NCBI RefSeq assembly: GCF_000717645.1 | Contig: NZ_JNZZ01000019.1 | Span: 294,509-358,508, forward strand | Source: Streptomyces californicus | Lineage (GTDB): Bacteria > Actinomycetota > Actinomycetes > Streptomycetales > Streptomycetaceae | Reading direction: 5' to 3' | Length of the DNA stretch: 64,000 nt | Part shown: one piece after another, positions 26,142 to 34,387 of the stretch | How the letters are laid out: every line of letters starts with the position of its first letter | Position numbering within the stretch: position 1 is the first letter of the stretch | Position numbers and translations under genes: made by a program | Notes under the pieces: model-generated | Databases searched by the model: none | The model's input: only the letters and a program-made list of their open reading frames with translations | Told to the model about the DNA's origin: nothing

Positions 26142-26236
26142 CGCGGGGCGGGGGAGCGGGGGAGGCCCCTGGAGTTCCAGCCGTACGATTTTGTACAGAT
26201 CCCGCTCTGTTGCCGGCGCTCTGTGTGCGCGATGTC

Positions 26237-26698
26237 TCACGGAGAGGGAGAGGTGGTCAGCGTCGCGTTCGAGTACGCCCGGTCGCCGGTGATGTCCTCG
26301 CCCGCCCAGGGCGGGCGAGGGGGCGGGGTCGCGGGGTCGCCCTGCCATTCGATCTCGGCCACCGCCAGGCCCGCGTGCGGGGGTGCGTACTCGTCGACGA
26401 TCCAGTCGTCGGGGAGTGTGTGGCGGTGTTTCACCAGGACGCGGGGGCCGCACAGGCCGAGGAGTTCCAGGGCGTCCGCCACCGGGACCGGGTACTCGTA
26501 CTCGGCGCGGGTCGGGCCGTCGCGGGGGCCCTTCACCGTCAGGTACGCGGCCGTGTCGTCGATGACGCGGATCCGGATCTCGCACGCGGGGTCGGGGGAC
26601 AGATAGCCCTGGCGGAGGGTGCGGGTCTCCCGGACCTCGGCGCGCCAGCGGGGGTCGTCCGCGCTGACCAGGTACTTGCGTTCCGTCTCCGTGGGCAT
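26237..26698 (-). CDS. CYTH-domain protein (triphosphate-binding tunnel fold)
   Basis: This 153-residue protein of the CYTH superfamily (class IV adenylate cyclase / inorganic and thiamine triphosphatases) acts on triphosphate groups with divalent metals. The signature E-x-E-x-K is at the start (MPTETERKYLV), followed by alternating charged strands (CEIRIRVIDDTAAYLTVKG; AEYEYPVPV; LVKHRHTLPDDWIVDEYA; AVAEIEWQGD). It lies 13 bases downstream of the DMT gene and is the last gene of the leftward phosphonate arm, so it is probably co-transcribed. Whether it serves the pathway (for instance hydrolysing polyphosphate by-products) or is a bystander is open. Confidence 0.82.
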   Translation of the reverse strand: MPTETERKYLVSADDPRWRAEVRETRTLRQGYLSPDPACEIRIRVIDDTAAYLTVKGPRDGPTRAEYEYPVPVADALELLGLCGPRVLVKHRHTLPDDWIVDEYAPPHAGLAVAEIEWQGDPATPPPRPPWAGEDITGDRAYSNATLTTSPSP

Positions 26699-26711
26699 GA
26701 CGGCGGCTCCT

Positions 26712-27563
26712 TCACGTCGTGCCGAGCATCAGGGCGATGCCCGTCACCATCAGGATCGCGGCGGCGATGCGGGGGCCGCCGAAGCGTTCCTTGAAGAGGA
26801 ACGCGGCGATCGCCGCTCCGGCGATCACGCTGAACTCGCGGAGCACGGCGACCGGCGCGAGCGGGGCCCGGGTCTGGGCCCAGAGGACCAGGCCGTACGA
26901 GAGGACCGAGAGGACGCCTCCGACGAGCCCCGGGACGAGCACCGGGCGCAGTCTCGCGACGAGGGCGGCGCGCTGGGTGGCCGCCGCGTACGCCGGGATC
27001 GCCAGGCCGTCGAGGAGCATGAGCCAGGCGGTGTAGCCGAGGGCCGCGCCCGCCTCGCGTACCCCCACGCCGTCCACGACCGTGTAGGCGGCGATCATCA
27101 CGCCCGTCGTCGCGGCCATCGCCACGGCCGGGCCGCTCGGCCGGCTCGTCCGGTCGCGGACCCCCCAGAGGGCGAGTCCCACGATTCCCGTCATCACGAT
27201 CGCCACGCCCGCCGCGCTCGCGCCGTCCAGGTGCTCGCCCAGTGCGAAGACCGCGAACAGGGTGACGAGAAGAGGCGCGACCCCCCGCGCGATCGGGTAC
27301 ACCTGCCCGAAGTCGCCCAGCCGGAACGAGCGCATCAGCGCCACCTGGTACGCGATGTGGATGAGGACCGAGGCGATCAGGTACGGCCAGGCGGCCGGGG
27401 CGGGGAGCGGGGCGAGGCACGCCAGGACGGCGCCGCACAGGGTGCGTCCGGCGCCGACCAGGCTGAGACAGGCCAGCTCGTCCTTGATGCGGTGGGTGAT
27501 CGCGTTCCAGCCCGCGTGCGTGACCGCGGCGAACAGCACCACCCCGACGACGAGGGGAGTCAC
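26712..27563 (-). CDS. EamA/DMT-family transporter
   Basis: This 283-residue membrane protein has ten hydrophobic segments in two EamA-type halves (PLVVGVVLFAAVTHAGWNAITHR at the N-terminus; VAMAATTGVMIAAYTVVDGVGVRE starting the second half). The family includes exporters of amino acids and metabolites. GTG at 27563 overlaps the stop of the HPr-kinase-like gene (GTGA). In a biosynthetic operon it is a plausible exporter of product or intermediate, complementing the MFS protein on the other arm. Confidence 0.85.
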   Translation of the reverse strand: MTPLVVGVVLFAAVTHAGWNAITHRIKDELACLSLVGAGRTLCGAVLACLAPLPAPAAWPYLIASVLIHIAYQVALMRSFRLGDFGQVYPIARGVAPLLVTLFAVFALGEHLDGASAAGVAIVMTGIVGLALWGVRDRTSRPSGPAVAMAATTGVMIAAYTVVDGVGVREAGAALGYTAWLMLLDGLAIPAYAAATQRAALVARLRPVLVPGLVGGVLSVLSYGLVLWAQTRAPLAPVAVLREFSVIAGAAIAAFLFKERFGGPRIAAAILMVTGIALMLGTT

Positions 27564-28609
27564 CCGCGGTGCCCGTTCGAGGACAGTTCCGCGAGCACGC
27601 GCTCACGGACCGACGGGTCGAGCATGTCCACGTTCGCCCGGTAGCAGTGGGCTCCTTCCACCAGCTTCGCCAACTGCTCCCGCATCCCGGCGAGCGAGCC
27701 GGTGAACGCCGTGAAGTCGCCCTCGTGATGCGCCAGCAGGTCGTCCTTGAGGCCGTAGTTGACCACTCCGTCCGCGAACAGGCCCAGGAACAGGGCTGCT
27801 TGCTCCGGATCTATGCGCTCGAAGGTCCGGGGGCGGTCCGGCGAGTAGTCGGTGATGACGATGGAGCGGACCCTGCCCCGGTCCCTGGGCTCGCCGGGGA
27901 AGAGGAGTTCGGGCGCCGCCACGAAGTCGCCGCTCTCCAGGTGCGGGGTCAGGCCGTGGCCCTCGATCAGCTGCTCGAACTGGGGGGACCGGCGCACCCG
28001 GACCGCGGAGGGCACGGCGTGTGCCTCGCCGTCGCGCACCAGTACGTGGGTGTTCGTGAGGAACCTCGCCCCGTCCAGGCACGCCTGTGTGAGGAAGACG
28101 GTCTTCCCGCCCGCGTTCGGGCCGACGAGGAGGGTGGCGCTGCCGTCGTCGAGGGTGAAGCCGGCCGCCTTCAGGTGCAGGTAGCCGTGGTCGACCGCGA
28201 AGTCGGTGAGGACGCGCTTCACGAAGTACGGCCAGATCGTCCGCTCCAGGCGGCGCCCGAAGACGTACGAGCGCCGCCCCTCCGTGATCAGGTACGCCGG
28301 CTCGCCGAAGATGTGGTTCAGGTAGTAGCCGGAGCGGAAGCGCTTGGCCCGCAGGGTCCGGTCGCTCAGCGCCCGCAGCACTTCCGGGTCGTACGGGTCC
28401 CGGTCCAGGTCGACGCACACGATCTCGTGGTCCGCGGCCGTCCCGGAGGGCGCGTCCCGGGAGAAGTACGCGTAGCCGTCGAACTCCTCCCGGTTGCTGA
28501 GGATCCGGATGGTGAGGAGGTTGAGGTCGACGTGGCGGGAGGAGCGGACGGGGAGTGTTCCGAGGTCCGCCGGGCCCGCGATGCCGGTGGTGGAGGCTGT
28601 CGTCGTCAC
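27560..28609 (-). CDS. HPr-kinase-like P-loop protein
   Basis: This 349-residue protein has the HprK/PCK-like nucleotide-binding core, with a P-loop GPNAGGKT at about residues 163-170, preceded by VDHGYLHLKAAGF and LDDGSATLL and followed by DGARFLTNTHVLVRDGEAHAVPSAVRVRR. Such HprK homologues occur in lasso-peptide and other specialised-metabolite clusters, where some phosphorylate a peptide or small molecule. True HPr kinase is unlikely from context. GTG at 28609 overlaps the ACP stop (GTGA). Together with the nucleotidyltransferase at 35316 it suggests a phosphorylation or nucleotide-transfer step on the product or a protective tag. The substrate is unknown. Confidence 0.75.
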   Translation of the reverse strand: MTTTASTTGIAGPADLGTLPVRSSRHVDLNLLTIRILSNREEFDGYAYFSRDAPSGTAADHEIVCVDLDRDPYDPEVLRALSDRTLRAKRFRSGYYLNHIFGEPAYLITEGRRSYVFGRRLERTIWPYFVKRVLTDFAVDHGYLHLKAAGFTLDDGSATLLVGPNAGGKTVFLTQACLDGARFLTNTHVLVRDGEAHAVPSAVRVRRSPQFEQLIEGHGLTPHLESGDFVAAPELLFPGEPRDRGRVRSIVITDYSPDRPRTFERIDPEQAALFLGLFADGVVNYGLKDDLLAHHEGDFTAFTGSLAGMREQLAKLVEGAHCYRANVDMLDPSVRERVLAELSSNGHRG

Positions 28610-28875
28610 TCCGCCACCAGAGTCGCTATGCCGTCGCTGATGCGGCGGACCGACGAGAACGTCTCGCGCGTCAGCATCTCGTCGGGGAACTCGACGTCGA
28701 ACTCGTCCTCCAGCGCCACCATCAGACTGACGCTCAGGAGCGAGTCGAGGCCCGACTCCCACAGGTCGGTGTCGGGGCCGACGGCGGAGGCGTCGACGGA
28801 GCCGCCCAGGACCGAGAACAGGACCTTCCGGACCCGCTCCGTCGGCCCTGACGTGGTCACGGCGGTGTCTTCCAT
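28606..28875 (-). CDS. Stand-alone acyl/peptidyl carrier protein
   Basis: This 89-residue carrier protein has the phosphopantetheine site in LWESGLDSLLSVSLMVALEDEFDVEFPDEML, with the modified Ser at about residue 45 (D-S-L). The acidic helix II and overall size are typical of discrete ACP/PCPs. With the separate adenylation domain (36475-38211) and the condensation-type protein (47694-49190) it forms the parts of a dissociated NRPS module, presumably carrying an activated amino acid. ATG at 28875 is used. It is translationally coupled to the downstream kinase-like gene. Confidence 0.88.
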   Translation of the reverse strand: MEDTAVTTSGPTERVRKVLFSVLGGSVDASAVGPDTDLWESGLDSLLSVSLMVALEDEFDVEFPDEMLTRETFSSVRRISDGIATLVAE

Positions 28876-28908
28876 CGTGGGTGTGCTCCTATGAGAGAGG
28901 GGGGCGGG

Positions 28909-29457
28909 TCAGGCTGCCGCTGCCGTACGGAAGCGGGCCACCAACTGCTGCGGCGTCCACTCCACGCGCTTGCCGGCGTGCGCTCCGCGCGGCGCGCAGG
29001 TGATGTGGAGGAGCGACGTGACGCCCGACTCCGGGTCGACCGCGGCCAGTTCCTCGGCCGAGGCCGCCGTGTACGCGGCGGAGTAGCCGGCGGCGAGCGC
29101 CATGCCCGCCGGGTCGGCGATGCGGACCGGGCGCTGGCCGCCCGTGCTCTCGTGGACGCCGTTGTCGAGGACCACGTGCACCAGGTCCGGGTTGTGCTCG
29201 GCGATCATCGGCAGCGCGCCGGGGTTCATCGCGAAGGAGCCGTCGCCGTCGAGGACGACGACATGGCGGCCCGGCCGGGCGAGCGCCACGCCGAGGCCGA
29301 CCGGGGCGGCCATGCCCATCGAGCCGACCAGGTAGAAGTTCTCCGGCCTGTCGACGGTGTTGTAGAGGTCCCGGGTGATGAACCCGCAGGTGGAGACGTA
29401 CAGGGAGGTGGGGAACTTCTCGGTGACCGCGCGGATCGCGTCCTGGATGCCGAACAC
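28909..29457 (-). CDS. Phosphonopyruvate decarboxylase, TPP-binding (beta) subunit
   Basis: This 182-residue C-terminal half of a thiamine-diphosphate decarboxylase is encoded as a separate gene. The TPP/Mg motif is seen as VVLDGDGSFAMNPGAL and, after the usual gap, VVLDNGVHESTGGQ; the last block is characteristic of phosphonopyruvate/sulfopyruvate decarboxylases. GTG at 29457 comes one base after the alpha-subunit stop, so the two are coupled. Decarboxylation of phosphonopyruvate makes the unfavourable PEP mutase reaction irreversible. A single ~380-residue protein is the usual form; here alpha and beta are separate, as in sulfopyruvate decarboxylase ComD/ComE. PEP mutase and the transaminase in the same operon favour phosphonopyruvate as substrate. 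Confidence 0.88.
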   Translation of the reverse strand: MFGIQDAIRAVTEKFPTSLYVSTCGFITRDLYNTVDRPENFYLVGSMGMAAPVGLGVALARPGRHVVVLDGDGSFAMNPGALPMIAEHNPDLVHVVLDNGVHESTGGQRPVRIADPAGMALAAGYSAAYTAASAEELAAVDPESGVTSLLHITCAPRGAHAGKRVEWTPQQLVARFRTAAAA

Positions 29458-29458
29458 G

Positions 29459-30010
29459 TCAGATGCCTTCCTTGACGATGAGAACGGGGGTCGAGAGGCC
29501 GTCCTCGGACGCCGCGAGGCAGCGCTCGACGGAGGCGTACGGGTCGGTCGCGTCGAAGACGGTGTGGCGCAGGCCGAACACGTCCAGCAGGTTGAGGAGT
29601 TCTCTGCCGATGATGTCGTGCTCGACGGCGTCGTTGCCGTCGTGGCCCCGCCAGCTGACGATCAGCGGCACGTGCAGGTCGTAGATGAGGTTGAGCGAGG
29701 TCAGCACGTTCAGCGAGTAGCCCAGGCCCGAGTTCTGCATGAGGACCACCGGCTTGGCGCCGGCCGCAGACAGGCCGGAGGCGACGCCGAGTGCCGAGTC
29801 CTCGCGGGGCGCGGGCAGGTAGGAGACGCCCTCGGCGGGGCCCTCGCCGGACTCGAGGACGCGGAAGACGCCCTTGAGGAGCGAGCAGGGGACGCCGGTG
29901 AAGTGGGTGAACCCGCGGTCCACGAAGGCTTGGACGAGGATCTCCGCCGCGCTCCGGCGGCCCGGGGCGGCGGCGGACCGCTCCGCGGTGAGGGTCTGGG
30001 CGTCTGTCAT
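29459..30010 (-). CDS. Phosphonopyruvate decarboxylase, N-terminal (alpha) subunit
   Basis: This 183-residue N-terminal half of the TPP decarboxylase has AEILVQAFVDRGFTHFTGVPCSLLKGVFR, then YLPAPREDSALGVASGLSAAGAKPVVLMQNSGLGYSLNVLTSLN, which includes the catalytic Glu region (PREDSA) and the QNSGLG motif conserved in Ppd. ATG at 30010 is selected; the open frame further upstream crosses two hairpins and is not coding. It is the first gene after those hairpins, so its expression may be set separately from the upstream operon half. With the beta subunit it should convert phosphonopyruvate to phosphonoacetaldehyde and CO2. Confidence 0.88.
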   Translation of the reverse strand: MTDAQTLTAERSAAAPGRRSAAEILVQAFVDRGFTHFTGVPCSLLKGVFRVLESGEGPAEGVSYLPAPREDSALGVASGLSAAGAKPVVLMQNSGLGYSLNVLTSLNLIYDLHVPLIVSWRGHDGNDAVEHDIIGRELLNLLDVFGLRHTVFDATDPYASVERCLAASEDGLSTPVLIVKEGI

Positions 30011-30072
30011 GGGGAGGGGACTCTTCTCCTGAGTACGGGTCACGCGGCCGGGGTCGGCGGCTCGCGGAATCC

Positions 30073-30144
30073 GGGGGTGTCCGACCGGTGAGGCCGCGGA
30101 CACCCCCTGGGGAGCGGGGTGGGCCCGCGTCATGCGGGCCCACC
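30073..30144 (-). terminator. Two tandem hairpins inside the phosphonate operon
   Basis: Hairpin 1: GGTGGGCCCGC (30118-30128) pairs perfectly with 30134-30144, 5-base loop. Hairpin 2: GGGGGTGTCCG (30073-30083) pairs perfectly with 30097-30107. Both lie between the DinB-type gene (stop 30158) and ppd-alpha (start 30010) on the leftward transcript. They may be a partial terminator or processing site separating the late genes from the ppd-ACP block. Confidence 0.7.
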
Positions 30145-30157
30145 CGTGCCGGCCGTC

Positions 30158-30901
30158 CTACGGCCAGGCGTTGAGCTCGGGGAGCGCGGTGGCCGGGTCG
30201 CCGTCCACGACGGGCACGGCCGGGTGCGGGCGGCCGCAGATCCAGGCGGCCAGCGACAGCAGCGAGCCGCGGATCGCGACCGGGGTCGCGCCCTCGGCCG
30301 CCGTGGACCACTCCTCGCCGGTGTCCTCCGCGGTCAGCACGAGGCCCTCGGGCAGGCGGACCGTGAGGAAGGAGACGACGTGCGAGGAGAGCGCGGTGCT
30401 CCACTCCTCGGAGGAACGGCCGACAGCGAGGTCGACCGTGTGCAGCTCGGACTCGCGCCACCAGGCGAGCTGGGTCGCGAACAGCGGCGAGTTCCGGTAC
30501 TCGCAGGGGCGCTCCCAGCCGTCGGGGCCGAGGGCGTCCCAGGCCTCCTCAAGGGCGGTGAGGCCCTCGTCGAGCTGCTCGCGCAGCCACTCGACCGGGC
30601 GGTCGTGCAGCTCCTCGATGCGCCGGTTGCGGGTGGGCCGACCGCCGTCGAACACCTCGATCGTCCGGCCCTCGGCGGCGTACCGCGCCTGCCGGGCGAA
30701 CGCCCGGGACAGGTCGGCGAGGTGGATGAGGACGTGGCCGCGCGTCCAGCCCGGCAGGTGGATCGCCTCGCGGGCGCCCTCCTCGGTGATCTCCGCGACG
30801 GCGGCGCGCAGCCGCTCGTGCGCGGCGCGGATCTCCTTCAGCCGCTCGGGGACGTCGATGCCGCCGTACTCGTACGCCGTGTAGTCGATGGTGGTGCTCA
30901 T
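30158..30901 (-). CDS. Mycothiol-dependent maleylpyruvate isomerase-type (DinB) protein
   Basis: This 247-residue protein is of the actinobacterial maleylpyruvate-isomerase/DinB fold. The N-terminal four-helix domain carries the family motif IHLPGWTRGHVLIHLADLSRAFARQ, with candidate metal-ligand His residues also in ESELHTVDLAVG. The C-terminal region GSLLSLAAWICGRPH matches the SCP2-like tail of these proteins. They use mycothiol as cofactor for isomerisation or S-transfer. ATG at 30901 overlaps the stop of the FAD-binding protein (ATGA). In a phosphonate cluster it might handle a reactive aldehyde or a conjugate; that role is a guess. Confidence 0.82.
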   Translation of the reverse strand: MSTTIDYTAYEYGGIDVPERLKEIRAAHERLRAAVAEITEEGAREAIHLPGWTRGHVLIHLADLSRAFARQARYAAEGRTIEVFDGGRPTRNRRIEELHDRPVEWLREQLDEGLTALEEAWDALGPDGWERPCEYRNSPLFATQLAWWRESELHTVDLAVGRSSEEWSTALSSHVVSFLTVRLPEGLVLTAEDTGEEWSTAAEGATPVAIRGSLLSLAAWICGRPHPAVPVVDGDPATALPELNAWP

Positions 30902-33216
30902 GAGGGGTTCCTTTCGAGTTCCTTCGTCATCGCTCCGGCCGCGGGCGGCTGCGCCGTGGACCCCTGCGCCGGGGACGAGTCCTCCCGCGGCATGAACGCG
31001 TGGATCCAGCAGAGGATGTCCCGGATGACGTGGTGGTCCTTGTTCGGCCGGAGCGCGCCGATCTGGTGGTACATCACCCCTTCGCTGGGCGGACCCAGGA
31101 AGGTGATCCGTGACTCGACCCTGTCATCCGCCCTGACCGGGTGGAACTCGGGGGTGAGGTCCAGGCCGCCGGGCACGAAGTCGGGTTCGCCGAGGCCGGG
31201 GTTGGCCCACTTGCGGACGATGCCGCGGCGGAGCAGGTTCGGGTAGACGGGCATGACGTCCCGCTCGGCGTCGAAGCCATGGACCCGCGCGTCGACGAGG
31301 ACGTCCGCGTACCGCGCGGCGCCGGTGGCCGGGCCGTCGACGCGGAACAGGCCGCGCTCCTCGTCGCATTCGAGGCGCGCGCCGGGGCCGACGGAGACGT
31401 CGACGCGCCCGCTCCTGATGAGCGCGGTGACCTTCTCCATCGCCTCCACCGACGCGCCCTGGCACAGCCGGTTGTGGTGCGGGGTGTAGACGCCGAGGAA
31501 GGTGCGGTGCGAGGAGGCGAGGAGGCCGCCGAAGTCGACCGCCTCGATGACGACGCCGCGCATGTCGCGCCAGGCGGCGTCGGCCGCCGCCTTCGCCGGG
31601 TTGCTCAGATTGCCCTGGGCCGCCCAGCGGATGTCCCGGTCGAGGAAGTCGAGGAACGTCTCCACGTACTCCTCGGGGCTCGTGTAGCCGCCCTCCGGAA
31701 CCGGGACCGGGTTGATGGTCCGCTCCCAGGAGAAGCGGTGCTCGGAGGCCGAAGTGGCGTGCCGCCAGGGCGACTCGGCGGCGGCGACCGCGGCGGCGAA
31801 CACGTGCGGGTCGGCCGCCTCGGACAGCAGCGCCTCGGTGCGCTCCGCGCCGTACACGACCGTGAGGAACGCGCGCACCGCCCGGTCGACCGGCGGCAGG
31901 CCGGCGCTGTCCCGGTCGGCCGGCTCCCCGCCGGCGTGCACCGCGAGGGCGGTGCGGCCCGTCAGGACGTCGTCCACCCGCTCGCCGACGGCGAGGGCCA
32001 GCTCCTCGACCGGGGCGACGAGGAAATCGCCCGCCTCCTGGTGGTCCGCGAACGCGTCCGCGTCGGCGAGGAACTTCTCGTACGCCGGCCGCGCGGCGGC
32101 GATCGCGGCCTCGCGGAACTCGGGGCCGTACTGGACGCCGTACTGCAGCAGCGCCATCTCCAGCAGGATCAGCGGGAAGACGTGCCGCTCGAAGTCGAGC
32201 TGGCGCTTGGGGGCGCCGCCGATGACGTTCGGCACGCCGACCGTCCGGCGCAGCTCGGTGACGGCCCCCGCGGTGAGGAACGGGCCCTTGTACTCCAGGG
32301 ACGCGATGTCGCGTTCCTTCTCGTTGTACGGCCGGGCGAAGGTGAACAGGCCCGAGCGGCTGAACGCGACGATCGAGTCCGGCTCGGCTCCGCACGGCAC
32401 GTAGTGGAGCTCGCCGTCCGCGTCGCGCTCGAACGTGCCGCCGCGGCCCTCGGTGAGGTACAGCAGCACGTCGATGCCGGTGAGCCCCATCCCGAGGCAG
32501 GCGACGGTGGTGCCGGGACCGGTGTACGCCGGGTCGAGGGACCGCTCCAGCGGGTACGCGGACGGGACCAGGCGCGCCTCGTGCTCGGCGGCGAACCGGG
32601 CGAGGTGCGCCTGGCGCGGGTCCAGCTCGGGACGGTTGGAGGAGTGTCCGGTCAGCATGAGGACGTAGTCCGCCTCGTAGGCGGGCGCGCCGTCGGCGGT
32701 GAGGACGGCGAACCGGTCCCCGCGCTCCTCCAGGTCGACGACCTCGGCCTGCCGCAGCGTCACCTCGACGCCCTCGGTGGCGCGCAGGATCTCCACGTAG
32801 CCGGTGAACTGGTCGCGCAGGGCCTCGCCGTGCACGAACCGCTTCGGCCAGTCCTCGGCGACCATGTCGTAGATCGGGTCGCCGGTTTCCTCGAACTTCT
32901 TGCGGCACCATTCGAGGAGCGTCGGCCGCTCGACGGCCGACAGCAGCGGCCCGGCGTCGACGACGCTCTCGTCGGCGGCGAACGCGACCTGGCCGACGAC
33001 GCGGTTCAGGTAGCTGGTCCTCGTCTGGTCGGGGCTGTGCACCTGGCCGGGCCCGAACTCGCCCGAGAGGTCGTAGACGACGATCTCCAGGGCCACCGGG
33101 TCCCGCCGGCCGCGCACCAGGGCGGCGAGCCGCTCCAGGACGTACGTGCAGGTCGGACCGCCGCCCACGATCGCCAGGTGAAGGGGCGCAGCGTTCACGG
33201 AATTGTCGGTAGTCAC
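30898..33216 (-). CDS. Large FAD/NAD(P)-binding protein (NAD_binding_9 type)
   Basis: This 772-residue probable flavoprotein starts with a dinucleotide-binding motif, LHLAIVGGGPTCTYVLERLAAL, and contains a second glycine-rich motif, VACLGMGLTGIDVLLYLTEGRGG (around residues 245-268), as in the FAD/NAD(P)-binding family annotated PF13454. The C-terminal half ([41 protein letters not shown]) closes the fold. Members of this family occur in specialised-metabolite clusters, but few have defined reactions. GTG at 33216 fits the start of the motif. It lies between the transaminase and the DinB protein, with ATGA overlap to the latter. An N- or C-oxidation on the phosphonate or diaminopropionate part is possible. 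Confidence 0.8.
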   Translation of the reverse strand: MTTDNSVNAAPLHLAIVGGGPTCTYVLERLAALVRGRRDPVALEIVVYDLSGEFGPGQVHSPDQTRTSYLNRVVGQVAFAADESVVDAGPLLSAVERPTLLEWCRKKFEETGDPIYDMVAEDWPKRFVHGEALRDQFTGYVEILRATEGVEVTLRQAEVVDLEERGDRFAVLTADGAPAYEADYVLMLTGHSSNRPELDPRQAHLARFAAEHEARLVPSAYPLERSLDPAYTGPGTTVACLGMGLTGIDVLLYLTEGRGGTFERDADGELHYVPCGAEPDSIVAFSRSGLFTFARPYNEKERDIASLEYKGPFLTAGAVTELRRTVGVPNVIGGAPKRQLDFERHVFPLILLEMALLQYGVQYGPEFREAAIAAARPAYEKFLADADAFADHQEAGDFLVAPVEELALAVGERVDDVLTGRTALAVHAGGEPADRDSAGLPPVDRAVRAFLTVVYGAERTEALLSEAADPHVFAAAVAAAESPWRHATSASEHRFSWERTINPVPVPEGGYTSPEEYVETFLDFLDRDIRWAAQGNLSNPAKAAADAAWRDMRGVVIEAVDFGGLLASSHRTFLGVYTPHHNRLCQGASVEAMEKVTALIRSGRVDVSVGPGARLECDEERGLFRVDGPATGAARYADVLVDARVHGFDAERDVMPVYPNLLRRGIVRKWANPGLGEPDFVPGGLDLTPEFHPVRADDRVESRITFLGPPSEGVMYHQIGALRPNKDHHVIRDILCWIHAFMPREDSSPAQGSTAQPPAAGAMTKELERNPS

Positions 33217-33262
33217 CGGCTCACCGCTCCATCTCTCTTCCGGGTCTTCTCGGCAGGGTGGA

Positions 33263-34387
33263 TCATCGGGTCGAGGGCGCGCACCGGGCGACGACCTCGT
33301 CGAAGGCGCGGAAGAAGCCGGCGATGTCCTCGCCGGTCAACTGGCCCATGTTGGCGAGGCGGAACACCCCGGCGGACTTCTCCTGGGTCGCGTAGATCAC
33401 GTAGCCGTGCTCCTTGAGACCGTCGTGCAGCTCGTCGTACGTCATCCCGTTCGCGAGGTGCGCGTTCGTGATCGAGCCGGCCCGCCGCTCCGGCGGCAGG
33501 AGGAGCTCGATGCCGCGCTCCTCCAGACCGGCGCGGATCTCCGCCGCCCGCGCCGCGTAGCGGGCGGTCCTGGCCGCGACTCCCTCGGCGAGGGTGAGGT
33601 CGAGCGCCGCGTCGAGCGCGCGCAGGACCTGGACGGCCGGCGTGAACTGGGGGCTGCCCTTGACGACCTGGGCGCGGTAGTTCGCCGACAGGTCGAAGTA
33701 GAAGGTGCGGGCGGGCACGTCCGCGAGCGCTTCGAGGCGCTCGCGCGGCGCGCACACGAAGCTGATGCCCGGCATGCCCTCCAGGCACTTGTTGGCGGTG
33801 CCCACACACCAGTCGACGCTGTCGCGGACGACGTCCAGGTCCTCCGCGCCCAGGCTGCTGATCGCGTCGGCGATCAGCGAGCGCCCGTGCCGGGCGACCA
33901 GCGGGCCGAGCTCGCGCAGCGGGTTGAGCATGCCGGTGCTGGTCTCGTGGTGGACCACCGCGACATGGGTGATGCCCGCGTCGGCGGCGAGCGCCTCGTC
34001 GACGGCGTCGAGGTCCAGGGGCACGGCCCAGCCGAACTCCAGGCGGACGGTCGCGATGCCGTGGACGTCCGCGATCCGCAGCAGCCGCTCGCCGTAGTGC
34101 CCGTTGTCGAGGACGAGCAGGCGGCCGTCGGCGGGGACGACCGAGCTCAGGACCGCCTCCAGGGCGGCCGTGCCGGAACCCGTGAACAGGACGGTGGCGT
34201 GGCTGTCACGGCCGGCCCCGCACACCTCGGTGATCTTGCCGCCGACGGTGCCCAGGAGCGCCTGGGACTCGGGCTCGCGGTGGCATTCGTCGGGTCCGGC
34301 CAGGGCGGCGCGGACCCGGTCGTGCACGTTGACGGGCCCCGGGTTCAGCAGGACGACCCGGTCGGGCCGTCCGGTCGTGCCGGTCAT
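33263..34387 (-). CDS. 2-aminoethylphosphonate transaminase-like PLP aminotransferase
   Basis: This 374-residue class V PLP aminotransferase is very like AEP:pyruvate transaminase. It starts with RVVLLNPGPVNVHDRVRAAL, has LFTGSGTAALEAVL for cofactor phosphate binding, HHETSTGMLNPL, the Asp in SLIADAISSLGAEDLD, and the Schiff-base Lys at about residue 200 in VGTANKCLEGMPG. It should interconvert phosphonoacetaldehyde and 2-aminoethylphosphonate. ATG at 34387 overlaps the kinase stop (ATGA). With pepM and ppd it completes the three-step AEP route. Breakdown of AEP is less likely, as no phosphonatase gene is present. Confidence 0.88.
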   Translation of the reverse strand: MTGTTGRPDRVVLLNPGPVNVHDRVRAALAGPDECHREPESQALLGTVGGKITEVCGAGRDSHATVLFTGSGTAALEAVLSSVVPADGRLLVLDNGHYGERLLRIADVHGIATVRLEFGWAVPLDLDAVDEALAADAGITHVAVVHHETSTGMLNPLRELGPLVARHGRSLIADAISSLGAEDLDVVRDSVDWCVGTANKCLEGMPGISFVCAPRERLEALADVPARTFYFDLSANYRAQVVKGSPQFTPAVQVLRALDAALDLTLAEGVAARTARYAARAAEIRAGLEERGIELLLPPERRAGSITNAHLANGMTYDELHDGLKEHGYVIYATQEKSAGVFRLANMGQLTGEDIAGFFRAFDEVVARCAPSTR

